Of a DNA stretch of 64,000 bases, positions 1 through 7,900 are shown in pieces (position 1 is the first letter of the stretch; every line of letters starts with the position of its first letter). Origin of the DNA: Bryobacterales bacterium. GTDB taxonomy: Bacteria; Acidobacteriota; Terriglobia; Bryobacterales; Bryobacteraceae. The notes below the pieces were generated by a model. That model was not told the DNA's origin. It searched no databases and saw nothing but the letters and a program-made list of their open reading frames with translations. Position numbers and translations under genes: made by a program. The stretch covers positions 1 through 64,000 of the forward strand of contig JADLDI010000050.1 of assembly GCA_020846745.1 (NCBI GenBank). Direction: 5' to 3'.

Positions 1-171
1 GACATCCTCACCCACTTCCCCCCGTCCGTAGCCGCCGAAATCCGCGACGACGCTGCCAACCTCGATATCTCCGTCAACTTCCTCATCAGCCAGTACGCCA
101 AAATCGGCTACCAGACCGCCCTCCAAGCATCCGTGCGGAACGAACCCAATTACGATTGCGTTAAACGTTAG
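1..171 (+). CDS. C-terminal fragment of an unknown protein
   Basis: An open frame enters from the left edge of the window and runs 56 codons to a TAG at 169-171. The fragment is hydrophilic and probably helical and ends with NYDCVKR. I do not recognise a domain. Its proline- and alanine-rich codon use (third-position C) matches the leu operon region, so it looks like a real gene end rather than a chance frame. No start or neighbours to the left are visible. Confidence 0.5.
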   Translation, partial: DILTHFPPSVAAEIRDDAANLDISVNFLISQYAKIGYQTALQASVRNEPNYDCVKR

Positions 172-268
172 TCGCGCGCGGCCCTGGCCCGGTCACCGGG
201 GGTGGTGCATACCGGCTGCCGAAGTTGAAAACCCGTGCGGAAATTGCACGCTAGGCGTGTAAATCACG

Positions 269-928
269 CTAGGCATGTAAATTACGAAGCGCCTGCAAGC
301 TGGTAGACAAGCTGCTCAAGACGGGAGTGGATGTGACCGCGGATACCTTTGGCAGTATGCGCGCCATCGAAACCTGTGCCAGTACGATCGCGTTCACGCC
401 CAAAGTGGAGAGCTTTTGGATGCCTGCAAGAAGGATGCGGTCGTGCTCTTCGGGCCGGCCGCCGAGCAGGGCCGTATAGGCGTCTTCCATCACTTCCGGG
501 ATCAGTTCGACGGTCGTGCCCGCGTCCTGGGCGGCTTCTTCGATCAGCCGTGTGGTGGGCGCGATGGTCGGTTTGAAGGTGACGCAGATGCCGATGCGGC
601 CGCCGATGCCGACCGCGGCGCGAGCCATGGGTGTGTCGATCTTGAGGACGCGAATTGGCGACGACCGCTGGATGTCGCGCACCATGGCGGTGGAGACCGA
701 CGAACAAGTTACGAGCGCTGCCGACGCGTTGTAGTAGCGCTGGGCCGTGTCCAGCATTTCCGCCAGGCGCTCTCGGGCTCGGGCGCGATCGCCCGCGGAG
801 AGCATGCGCAGCAGGCCGTCGTCCAGAAGATTGGTAATCTGCAGGTCGGGCGCGGCTTCGGTATAAAACTGCATCAGCGGCGGAATCGCCGCCGGAGAGG
901 TATGCAGGAACGCGACAGACTTCGTCAT
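269..928 (-). CDS. Asp/Glu/hydantoin racemase-fold protein, second catalytic Cys replaced
   Basis: This 219-residue protein has the size and two-lobed layout of the aspartate/glutamate/hydantoin racemase superfamily. The first lobe carries the expected Cys75 in VTCSSVS; the second lobe starts near Gly107 (GIGGRIGI). At the second catalytic site the usual Cys is Gln185 (VLAQVSMA). Family members with a single Cys are often decarboxylases or isomerases or are uncharacterised, so calling it a racemase would be unsafe. It is transcribed away from the exported TIM-barrel gene at 955, with only 26 bp between the two starts. Cytoplasmic; no signal peptide is seen. Confidence 0.75.
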   Translation of the reverse strand: MTKSVAFLHTSPAAIPPLMQFYTEAAPDLQITNLLDDGLLRMLSAGDRARARERLAEMLDTAQRYYNASAALVTCSSVSTAMVRDIQRSSPIRVLKIDTPMARAAVGIGGRIGICVTFKPTIAPTTRLIEEAAQDAGTTVELIPEVMEDAYTALLGGRPEEHDRILLAGIQKLSTLGVNAIVLAQVSMARILPKVSAVTSTPVLSSLSTSLQALRNLHA

Positions 929-941
929 CTATCGACTAGCT

Positions 942-957
942 TACAATCGGCGGTATG
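942..957 (+). promoter_or_regulatory. Candidate -10 element (TACAAT) giving a leaderless mRNA
   Basis: TACAAT lies at 942-947, and the ATG of the TIM-barrel gene follows after 7 nt at 955. Transcription would then begin on or next to the start codon. No Shine-Dalgarno-like sequence precedes the ATG, in agreement with a leaderless message. No convincing -35 hexamer is visible. The same spacing recurs at 12790 and 41670. Confidence 0.4.
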
Positions 958-1872
958 GTGACTTTCGACCGTCGTTGTTTCCTGATGTCCGGCGCGGCTG
1001 CGGCCGTTGCGCTGCCACTGGCCGCTGCTGGGGAGTTGAAGCGGAGGCTGGGGGTGACGACGGACGAGATCGATGAAGATCCCGTGGTGGCGTCGAAGTT
1101 TCTGCGCGAGTTCGGTTTGGGGCTCGCCGAGGTGCGCAATGTATGGGGGAAGTACAACACGGCGCAACCGGTCGACAAGATCAAGGAATTGCGCAAGATC
1201 TTCGACGATCACAAGATCAAGTGCTCGATGCTCGGGACCGGGTTCTTCAAAATTCCGCTGCCCCCCGACACCCCGGAAGGCCGTGCGATTCTCGATAATC
1301 AATGGTCGATGTTAGGCGGCGCATTTGAACGGGCGCGCGTGCTGGGCGTGAATAAGATCCGAGTCTTCGCGTTCACCTATAAAGACGGCGAAAAGCCGAA
1401 CCTGGCGAACCTTCCGCGCATCCATGAGTTACTAACTGAGGCGTCGCGGCGGGCAAACCAACAGGGCATCCGGCTGGCGGTGGAGAATGTTCGCGGAAGC
1501 TACGTTTCAACCGGGGCTGAGGCGGCGCAGTTCCTGAAAGCCGTTCGCAACGATACGTTAGGGCTTGTGTGGGACCCGAATAATGCCGGCATGTCCGGCG
1601 AGAAGGCGTTCCCGGACGGGTACAAGCAACTCGATCCGGCGCGCATCTTCCACGTTCACCTGCGCGACTATCGCAAAAGCGCCAACGGGAAAACCGAGTG
1701 GTGCGCGGTCGGAGAGGGCGAGATGGATAACTTGGGTCAAATCCGGGCGCTGTTGAAGGCGGGTTACAAAGAGAACTTCACTTTGGAAACGCACTATCAG
1801 AGCCCGCAGGGTAAAGCCCACGCGTCGCGCACTTCGCTGACGGCGCTGTTGAAAGTCTTCGCACAGGTGTAA
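955..1872 (+). CDS. Exported sugar phosphate isomerase/epimerase-like TIM-barrel protein
   Basis: The 305-residue protein belongs to the xylose-isomerase-like TIM-barrel family (AP_endonuc_2). The expected metal ligands are visible: Glu177 in LAVENVR, Asp207 in VWDPNN, His233/His235 in FHVHLRD and Glu278 in FTLETH. The N terminus has a twin-arginine signal (DRRCFLMSG, residues 5-13) followed by an Ala-rich hydrophobic stretch, so it is probably exported folded with its metal. A sugar or inositol substrate is likely but cannot be named. It is followed after 7 bp by the PKD protein gene, and the two probably form an operon. Confidence 0.8.
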   Translation: MVTFDRRCFLMSGAAAAVALPLAAAGELKRRLGVTTDEIDEDPVVASKFLREFGLGLAEVRNVWGKYNTAQPVDKIKELRKIFDDHKIKCSMLGTGFFKIPLPPDTPEGRAILDNQWSMLGGAFERARVLGVNKIRVFAFTYKDGEKPNLANLPRIHELLTEASRRANQQGIRLAVENVRGSYVSTGAEAAQFLKAVRNDTLGLVWDPNNAGMSGEKAFPDGYKQLDPARIFHVHLRDYRKSANGKTEWCAVGEGEMDNLGQIRALLKAGYKENFTLETHYQSPQGKAHASRTSLTALLKVFAQV

Positions 1873-1879
1873 CTCCGCC

Positions 1880-2944
1880 ATGCGAAACCTTTGGCTGGCG
1901 GTGATGCTGGCAGTGCCCGTGCCGGCGCTCGAACGTCCCGGCGTGGAGTTCAAAATCTTCCAGTTCCCCGCGGACCGGATTCCGTCGATTGACGGCAAGG
2001 CGGGGGATTGGGACATCGTGCCGGAATCTTATGTCATCGGTATGGACCAGTTGAAGGACACGGTAAAAGGTAAGGGCTTTCAGACGAACAAGGCCGACCT
2101 CGATGTTCGCGTAAAGGTCGGCTGGGTGCGCGGGCTGAACCGTTTGTACTTCCTCTACGAAGCGACAGACGACTTCTGGGACTTTGCCGAGGCAAGCCGG
2201 CATAACGATATTTTCGAGGTGGTGGTGGACGGGGACTTGTCGGGTGGTCCGCTGATCGCGGGGATGCACGAGGCAACGGCTTTGTTAAAGGACGATACGT
2301 TCTTTCAGATCCACGGCGTACACGCGCAGAACTATCACATCTTCACCCCGGCGCCCGACCGCGAGTGGGCATTCGTGTGGGGCTGCCAGCCGTGGATTCG
2401 CGACTTGCCGTATGCGAACGCCGCCTATAACTACAATTTCAAGCATGGCGAAGGCGGCAAGCTGACGTTGGAGTTCTGGATCACGCCGTTTGACTATGCG
2501 CCCTACGAAGGGCCGGCGCGGGCGATTGAGTCGAAGTTAGTGGAGAACCGGCTGATTGGCTTGTCGTGGTCGGTTTTGGACTATGACGGTCCTGGGGACT
2601 ATAAGGGCTTCTGGAACCTATCGCATAAGACGACGATGTATGGCGATGCCAGCGACTTGGTGGCCTTCCGGCCGATGCCGCTCGAGGCCAGCTTCCGCAA
2701 GGCCATCGATGCGAAGTACAGCTTTATGGTGCTGGATATGGACCGTCGGCTGGTAGCGTTTACCGACCAGTCGACGGGGAATGTTGAGAAGTGGCGTTGG
2801 GACTTCGGTGACGGGACGATGTCGACCGAGCAGCATCCCGTACACCGCTACACCAAGGCCGGAGAGTATATCGTGCGGCTGTTTGTGGAAGGTCCGGCCG
2901 GGAAGGCGCAATGGACCAGGATGCGCGACCTGGTGCTGAAGTAA
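1880..2944 (+). CDS. Secreted carbohydrate-binding-like protein with C-terminal PKD domain
   Basis: The 354-residue protein has a short signal peptide (about residues 1-15). Residues about 30-240 look like a CBM9-type beta-sandwich of the kind found in secreted carbohydrate-active proteins (IDGKAGDWD near the start, DIFEVVVDGD in the middle). Residues about 265-354 form a PKD domain, recognised by WRWDFGDGT and HRYTKAGEY. It probably binds a polysaccharide or cell-surface glycan and has no visible catalytic module. It starts 7 bp after the TIM-barrel gene and is likely co-transcribed. Confidence 0.7.
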   Translation: MRNLWLAVMLAVPVPALERPGVEFKIFQFPADRIPSIDGKAGDWDIVPESYVIGMDQLKDTVKGKGFQTNKADLDVRVKVGWVRGLNRLYFLYEATDDFWDFAEASRHNDIFEVVVDGDLSGGPLIAGMHEATALLKDDTFFQIHGVHAQNYHIFTPAPDREWAFVWGCQPWIRDLPYANAAYNYNFKHGEGGKLTLEFWITPFDYAPYEGPARAIESKLVENRLIGLSWSVLDYDGPGDYKGFWNLSHKTTMYGDASDLVAFRPMPLEASFRKAIDAKYSFMVLDMDRRLVAFTDQSTGNVEKWRWDFGDGTMSTEQHPVHRYTKAGEYIVRLFVEGPAGKAQWTRMRDLVLK

Positions 2945-2972
2945 GGCCGCGCGTCCGCGACCGGATGTCGAG

Positions 2973-3605
2973 CTATGACATCCGGCGCTGCGGCATCGTG
3001 AACGACGAAAATGGCGAATTGGGATCGCGCGGCGTCCGCTTCGGCGGTTTTACCCGCGCCGCCTTGGGGGCCGGCCGGGTCGCCATAAAGGCCTGCATGT
3101 CGGCTTCGGTAATGGTGTAGGTGGTCGGCAGCGTCTCACTCGTTTCCGACTTGCTTGAAAGCGAGTGCAAACACACGGCCGGACCGTCCTGCATAGTCAG
3201 GCGGTAACGCGCCAGTTGCGCCATTTCGATCGAGACATGGCATGCGGCACGCTTCATACCGCTGCCGGCGGTTTCGAACCGGTACGCGCGGGCGTTGCCG
3301 CGATGCTCGAAGCCGACATAGCGCAAGCGGGCCGGCGGTGGTTGTTTGAGGTGAGCGCCGATGTCCTGATCCTTCGTGAGGATGCAGACATTGAAGGCGA
3401 TGCGGCCGTTCGGACCGTCCGTCTCGAAGGTGACCAGTTGGCCAACGGCCAACGAGTTCACGTCGTAGGCGAGTACGTCCGACGCGGAAAAGCGAACCAT
3501 AACACCGTTTTCCGCCTTGATCATACCTTCTGTGTTGCCGGCGGATAACGACTTAATCTGCCCAGTCATAGATCTCCCAGTCGAGTCAGAATCTGGTTGC
3601 GACAT
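2973..3605 (-). CDS. Hypothetical protein with N-terminal cold-shock-like (OB) domain
   Basis: This 210-residue protein begins with a short acidic/Ser tail. Residues about 14-75 have the pattern of a cold-shock/OB fold: GQIKSL, a glycine turn, VMVRFSASDV, LAVGQLVTFE and AFNVCI. The middle part (90-165) is unrecognised. The tail (170-210) is basic and Pro-rich, which suggests nucleic acid binding. It is convergent with the PKD protein gene. A role as an RNA- or DNA-binding accessory protein is inferred only from the fold pattern. Confidence 0.6.
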   Translation of the reverse strand: MSQPDSDSTGRSMTGQIKSLSAGNTEGMIKAENGVMVRFSASDVLAYDVNSLAVGQLVTFETDGPNGRIAFNVCILTKDQDIGAHLKQPPPARLRYVGFEHRGNARAYRFETAGSGMKRAACHVSIEMAQLARYRLTMQDGPAVCLHSLSSKSETSETLPTTYTITEADMQAFMATRPAPKAARVKPPKRTPRDPNSPFSSFTMPQRRMS

Positions 3606-3867
3606 CGACGATTCTTGGTGATCCCTGCCCTACATTCGACGTCAGGTAAGGGAAAGAGGTTTCCGGCAGGGTGGTGCCCCATCGGAACGCGACATTCCCG
3701 GATTAGCCGGGCACTCCACGAGTGTGGCGACCGACTGCAAACTCCAATCGTTTCAGCGGGTTAGCTGGAACGGTAAAATCATTATAGCAGCCTTTTCGAA
3801 AAAAGCGGAGTTTCGCCGTGTTTACGCCATGTTTACGCGGCGGGATCGTGCCTATTTTGGTCCCAGG
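3606..3867. other. Non-coding spacer with one perfect TATAAT on the minus strand
   Basis: No credible gene is seen here. The stretch from about 3770 to 3830 is AT-richer than its surroundings. On the minus strand TATAAT occurs at 3786-3781 and could serve the gene ending at 2973, but no -35 match lies at 16-18 bp and the leader would be about 175 nt long. Confidence 0.3.
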
Positions 3868-4146
3868 CTACTGAAGGCGGGCGCGGGCGCGTTCGCTGGT
3901 CACCAGTTCGTCAAAGATGGCGAGTACCTGTTTACGGTAGCAATACACCCGGCGAAGATTCTCGCGGAAGTCCTGCTCGTGGCGGCGCGGACGCATCCAC
4001 TTCTGGAGCACTGTCTTGGGGACATCGATGTCGCGGCGCAAGGCTTCGGCGGAGTGCCCGCGGAGGAAGAGGCCGTAGAACATAGCCGCCTCTTTCATCG
4101 GTGCTGATGGGTCAAAGTCGTCCCGGATCGTCAAAATTTCCGGCAT
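3868..4146 (-). CDS. Small hypothetical protein with helix-turn-helix-like segment
   Basis: The chosen ATG gives 92 residues. A longer frame starts at 4215 but adds a hydrophobic tail that does not fit the rest. The sequence is soluble and helical; LFLRGHSAEALRRDI followed by VPKTVLQKWMRP reads as a helix-turn-helix, so DNA binding is plausible. The sequence around the chosen start has a weak GAGGG about 9 nt upstream. I do not recognise a named family. Confidence 0.5.
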   Translation of the reverse strand: MPEILTIRDDFDPSAPMKEAAMFYGLFLRGHSAEALRRDIDVPKTVLQKWMRPRRHEQDFRENLRRVYCYRKQVLAIFDELVTSERARARLQ

Positions 4147-4368
4147 AGCCAGGAACCCTCTGAAATCTCCTGCGTTCGAAATTGCCAGTATAAACAGCAA
4201 GGCAGAAACGATCAAGTATCGGCCGGCCCCCCAAAGGGGTGAACCAACACTATGAGTATCGGCAGTACAGGCTGTGAACAGTAGGACGTAAATTCATTGA
4301 TCACCGTTGCATCTGCCACCTAAGCCGCATGAGACATTTCCTGATTCTGGGCAAGCTGGAGGGCGACG

Positions 4369-4839
4369 TTATTCAGGTAGACTCGGTGGAGTTGCACTAG
4401 CCTCCGCCGTTTGGCGCTTGCGGCGCATTCCGGCCCAGATCGGGAACACGTTGGGATGTTCGAGCCAGACGAGGAGCCACTCGGCCATCTCTTCCTTTTC
4501 GGCACGCTTCTGTTCGTCCTTCGCCCTTTGGCCGGCCCAGCGCGCCCGCTGTTTGGCGAGGAGAACGATGGAACGCACAGAGGTGTCCCCGTGTTCGTAA
4601 AGGTCTGCCAGGGCCGTCAAAGTCCGTTGCAGGTTGTCGAAGCTGTCGAGCCTGACACCCTCGATGCGGGGCGCAAGCGCCGCGCCGGAATGGTGTAACA
4701 TCTCACGAAGGTACGCCTCGCTTAGCGGCGCCAGGTGTTTGAGTAGTATGCCAAAGACGCGATCATCCACCACGGCGCCCGGATGCGCCGCGAGCCACGC
4801 CTGGAGTTGATCCCTCTTGGACTCCCTTCTTTTGGGCAC
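4369..4839 (-). CDS. Conserved-looking hypothetical protein overlapping the mltG end
   Basis: The 156-residue soluble protein is rich in Lys/Arg/Glu helices, including a highly charged stretch (QRAKDEQKRAEKEEM, about residues 105-120). No catalytic motif is recognised. Its start lies 77 bp inside the 3' end of mltG on the same strand in another frame, so it probably belongs to the ruvX-mltG operon and is translationally coupled. Function unknown. Confidence 0.55.
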   Translation of the reverse strand: MPKRRESKRDQLQAWLAAHPGAVVDDRVFGILLKHLAPLSEAYLREMLHHSGAALAPRIEGVRLDSFDNLQRTLTALADLYEHGDTSVRSIVLLAKQRARWAGQRAKDEQKRAEKEEMAEWLLVWLEHPNVFPIWAGMRRKRQTAEASATPPSLPE

Positions 4840-5815
4840 GCCGATACTCCGATACCGCCTTGGAGTGGTCCTTTAACGACGAGGTGAACTCGTGCCGGCC
4901 ACTGCCGTCTGCCTTGGCGACGAAGAAAAGATATTCCGTCTCCGCCGGGTTGACCGCAGCCGCTAAAGCGGCGCGGCCTGGATTGGCAATCGGGCCAGGC
5001 GGCAACCCTGCTTTATTGTACGTGTTGTACGGGCTATCGCTTTCCAGATCCGACTTGTAAATGGTCCCGCGATACCGGTTTTCCAGTAGCGCCGCGTAAA
5101 TTACAGTCGGGTCGCAATCGAGCTTCATCCCGGCATTCAACCGGTTCTGGTACACGGACGCGACTACCGGTCTTTCGGCAGCGACTGCGGTCTCTTTTTC
5201 AACAAGTGAGGCGAGTGTAACCGTGTGGTGGATGTCTTTGGGGGCGTTCAGACGTTTCCACTCCTTGCGAAACTCATCCGTCATCAATTTGGCAAGTTGT
5301 GCGGCGGTAGTATGGCGTGTGACGTGGTAGGTGGAAGGGAAGAGGTAGCCTTCCAGCGATTCGGCCTGGGGGTCCAAATCCTTGATTGCTTTGGGATTGG
5401 CGGCTTCTTTCTGAAAGTCGGCAGCGGAGATGAACCCGAGTTCGCCTACCAGGCGGGCGACGTCCCAGCGATGACTGCCTTCCGGAATCGTGAGTTCGTA
5501 ACGGTGGACGTCGCCACGCGAGATGCGGTCGAAAACCTGCCAGGCGGAGGCAGGTTCGGTGAACTGATACTCGCCGGCCTGTAGCTTTGCCGAGGGGCGC
5601 ATTGCACGGACAGCGAGAAAGGCGTAAGGCGACGGGATAACGCCGCGTTCGGCGAGCAAACGCGCGATGCCGCCGGCGCGGGCGCCGCGGGGCAGATCGA
5701 CCAGGGTGGAATCGGAGAATCCGCGGTACGGCTGGGAGGTGAGCAAGTACAGACCCCCGGCGGCCACAGCGGCTGACAGGAACAGTCCAATGAGGCCCCA
5801 CTTCATCATTCGCAC
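4763..5815 (-). CDS. mltG: Endolytic murein transglycosylase MltG
   Basis: MltG cleaves nascent peptidoglycan strands and thereby terminates glycan chain growth; it is anchored in the inner membrane. The 350-residue protein has one N-terminal membrane segment (about 6-26), a LysM-like region around 105-145, and the YceG domain with the catalytic glutamate in LASLVEKETA (Glu206). The motif CDPTVIYA and the ending GRHEFTSSLKDH are typical. About 20 extra Gly/Arg-rich residues at the C terminus overlap the next gene and are atypical. Its start overlaps the ruvX end by 10 bp. Confidence 0.93.
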   Translation of the reverse strand: MRMMKWGLIGLFLSAAVAAGGLYLLTSQPYRGFSDSTLVDLPRGARAGGIARLLAERGVIPSPYAFLAVRAMRPSAKLQAGEYQFTEPASAWQVFDRISRGDVHRYELTIPEGSHRWDVARLVGELGFISAADFQKEAANPKAIKDLDPQAESLEGYLFPSTYHVTRHTTAAQLAKLMTDEFRKEWKRLNAPKDIHHTVTLASLVEKETAVAAERPVVASVYQNRLNAGMKLDCDPTVIYAALLENRYRGTIYKSDLESDSPYNTYNKAGLPPGPIANPGRAALAAAVNPAETEYLFFVAKADGSGRHEFTSSLKDHSKAVSEYRRAQKKGVQEGSTPGVARGASGRRGG

Positions 5816-6258
5816 GGCGTACTCCGCGAAAGGTAGCTTTCAAGCAAGATAACTGCCGATAGCTGGTCAACGGCGCGGGCGCGTTTCTCGATGCTGACGC
5901 CGCTAAGTTTCAGCACACGGTTGGCCTCAACGCTGGTGAGCCGCTCATCCCAGTATTCGATGGGCACGCCCGCCTCTTCCGCCAAGCGGTCGCCAAACTC
6001 CCGTACCCAGGTCACTTGCCGGCCTTCGCGGCCGCTCATATGCAGAGGCAGACCCATCAGGAGTTGTTTGATCTCGCGTTGGTGGATGAGTGCGACGAGC
6101 TGACGCAAATCCTCGCGCAGTGTGGTGCGGTGGAAGGTGGGCAGGCCCTGGGCGGTAATGCCGAGGCCGTCACTGATAGCGAGCCCGATGCGCCGTTTTC
6201 CAAAGTCCAGCGCAAGAATGCGCCCGCTCATTTCCATTCGGATTCTGTTTTTCTCCAT
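5806..6258 (-). CDS. ruvX: Putative Holliday junction resolvase / pre-16S rRNA nuclease RuvX (YqgF)
   Basis: YqgF/RuvX is an RNase H-fold nuclease implicated in 16S rRNA 5' maturation and proposed as a Holliday junction resolvase. The 150-residue frame shows the N-terminal motif ILALDFGKRRIGLAISD, the middle LLMGLPLHMSG and WDERLTSVEA, and the C-terminal acidic AVDQLSAVILLE. Internal ATGs at 6237 and 6231 would give a length closer to the family norm, so the true start may be one of these. It is first in an operon with mltG, a frequent pairing in Gram-negative bacteria. Confidence 0.93.
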   Translation of the reverse strand: MEKNRIRMEMSGRILALDFGKRRIGLAISDGLGITAQGLPTFHRTTLREDLRQLVALIHQREIKQLLMGLPLHMSGREGRQVTWVREFGDRLAEEAGVPIEYWDERLTSVEANRVLKLSGVSIEKRARAVDQLSAVILLESYLSRSTPCE

Positions 6259-6319
6259 CCGCTTATAAAACGGAGGATCGCCGTCAAGCTCATGATACAG
6301 TACCAGTGGTGGGGTCGAC

Positions 6320-7492
6320 GTGTCGGTACTGCCTCAATCCTTCTCCGAGCATCGCCCCCGCGGCTGGGCCGGCGGCCTTATTGCCACCGGCGTAGCGATC
6401 GCCCTCCTGTATTACGGGCGTGGATTTCTGGTCACGCTCATCACGGCTATCACGATCAGTTTTTTGCTCGAGCCGTTTGTGGAACTGGCGATGAAGCTGC
6501 GCTTACCGCGAGCGTTTGCCAGTTTTCTGGTGTGTTCGTTGTCGTTGCTGTGCGTGTATGCGCTGGGGCTCGGGATGTATACGCAGGCATCGGCGTTGTG
6601 GGAAGACTTGCCTAAGTACAGCCAGCGGATTTCCGAGATCGGCGATGAAGTGGTGGCGGCGCTTGAATCGGCCGAGAAGGACGCGTATAAGATCCTGATG
6701 CCGCGGCGCTGGAAGGAACTGCAGGAGCAGCAGCAGAAGGCTCCGCCGGCGCCGGAACCGACGACGCGGAGGCGCCGCAGCGCCGAACCCCCGCTGCCGA
6801 TTCCAACGACGCCGCCTCCGGTGACGGAGGTGCGCATCCGCCCCGAGCGGTCGCCGTTTGTGGATTACGTGTACCGCTACTGGCAGGAACTGTACAACAT
6901 CGCGCTGCTGGCGAGCTTCGTGCCATTTCTCGTCTATTTCATGCTCAGCTGGCGCGATCACATGCGGCGCAGTTATCTCCAACTGTTCCACGGCCCGGAA
7001 CGGCACGCGGCCGGACGGTCGTGGCAGGGCATTGCGGACATGGCGCGTGCCTACGTGGTCGGCAATTTCCTGCTTGGCATTTTTCTGACGGGCGCGAGCG
7101 GGCTGTTTTTCTGGTCGATCAGCTTGCCGTATTTCCTGCTGGTGGCGCCGCTGAGCGCGTTCTTCAGCCTGGTGCCGTACATCGGGCTGCCGCTCGCCAT
7201 TTTGCCGCCGATGTTTGCGGCGCTGCCGGTGTACAGCAAGATGACGCCGTACCTGGTGATCGCGGCGGTGGTCGGGTTTTTGCACTTGATGGCTTTGAAC
7301 TTGCTGTACCCGAAGCTGGTGGGGTCGAGGGTGCACCTCAATCCGCTGGCCGTGACGGTGGCCTTGATGTTTTGGGGCTCGCTGTGGGGCGCGGTTGGAC
7401 TGGTGTTCGCGATTCCGATTACGGCGGGCATGAAGGCAGTGTTCGACAACGTACCCGCTTTGCAACCGTATGGGAAGCTGATGGGAGACTGA
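6320..7492 (+). CDS. AI-2E family transporter (PF01594-type membrane permease)
   Basis: The 390-residue integral membrane protein has the family layout: two or three helices at the N terminus (about 18-90), a long soluble loop, then five helices at about 195-375. The loop at about 145-185 is unusually Pro/Arg-rich (PAPEPTTRRRRSAEPP). Family members export small molecules or act as sodium/proton antiporters; the substrate is unknown here. The start is GTG. It is divergent from ruvX and followed after 7 bp by a small membrane protein gene. Confidence 0.85.
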   Translation: MSVLPQSFSEHRPRGWAGGLIATGVAIALLYYGRGFLVTLITAITISFLLEPFVELAMKLRLPRAFASFLVCSLSLLCVYALGLGMYTQASALWEDLPKYSQRISEIGDEVVAALESAEKDAYKILMPRRWKELQEQQQKAPPAPEPTTRRRRSAEPPLPIPTTPPPVTEVRIRPERSPFVDYVYRYWQELYNIALLASFVPFLVYFMLSWRDHMRRSYLQLFHGPERHAAGRSWQGIADMARAYVVGNFLLGIFLTGASGLFFWSISLPYFLLVAPLSAFFSLVPYIGLPLAILPPMFAALPVYSKMTPYLVIAAVVGFLHLMALNLLYPKLVGSRVHLNPLAVTVALMFWGSLWGAVGLVFAIPITAGMKAVFDNVPALQPYGKLMGD

Positions 7493-7499
7493 ACCTCAA

Positions 7500-7847
7500 A
7501 TGGGACTTTTACTCCGGTGGCTAATCGGCACGGTGAGTTTGCTGGCTGTGGCATACCTGGTGCCCGGGATTTCGGTGGATACGTTTGTGACGGCGGTGAT
7601 CGCGGCACTGGTGATCGGCCTGGTGAACGCGACCGTTGGCGCGGTGCTGAAGTTCTTGACGTTTCCGTTAACGGTGCTGACGCTCGGGCTGGCATGGCTG
7701 GTGATCAACGCACTGATGCTGATGCTGGCGGCTTACCTGGTAGACGGGTTCCGCGTGGCCGGGTTCGGGTCGGCGTTTGTGGGCTCGATTGTGCTGAGCA
7801 TCGTCAATTGGCTGATTAGCCTGTTCGTTCCCAAAGGCGACGACTGA
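7500..7847 (+). CDS. Small 4-TM membrane protein, phage holin superfamily IV type (PF04020-like)
   Basis: The 115-residue protein consists of four hydrophobic helices with the characteristic pattern IGTVSLLAVAYLVPGI, ALVIGLVNATV, LKFLTFPLTVLTLG and SIVLSIVNWLIS. Despite the family name these proteins are chromosomal and not phage lysis genes. Function unknown, probably linked to envelope stress. It lies 7 bp after the AI-2E permease gene and is likely co-transcribed with it. Confidence 0.85.
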   Translation: MGLLLRWLIGTVSLLAVAYLVPGISVDTFVTAVIAALVIGLVNATVGAVLKFLTFPLTVLTLGLAWLVINALMLMLAAYLVDGFRVAGFGSAFVGSIVLSIVNWLISLFVPKGDD

Positions 7848-7900
7848 TACCGGACTCTTCGATCGGTGAACGGAAAGCGTGATTGCGCTGCAGGCGGCCG

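Noticed and set aside
6262..6296. Promoter for ruvX (TTGACG and TATAAG)
   Set aside because: The two elements are only about 14 bp apart, too short for a standard promoter.
7500..7847. Prophage lysis module (holin)
   Set aside because: The family name is misleading; no other phage gene is nearby and the protein type is chromosomal.
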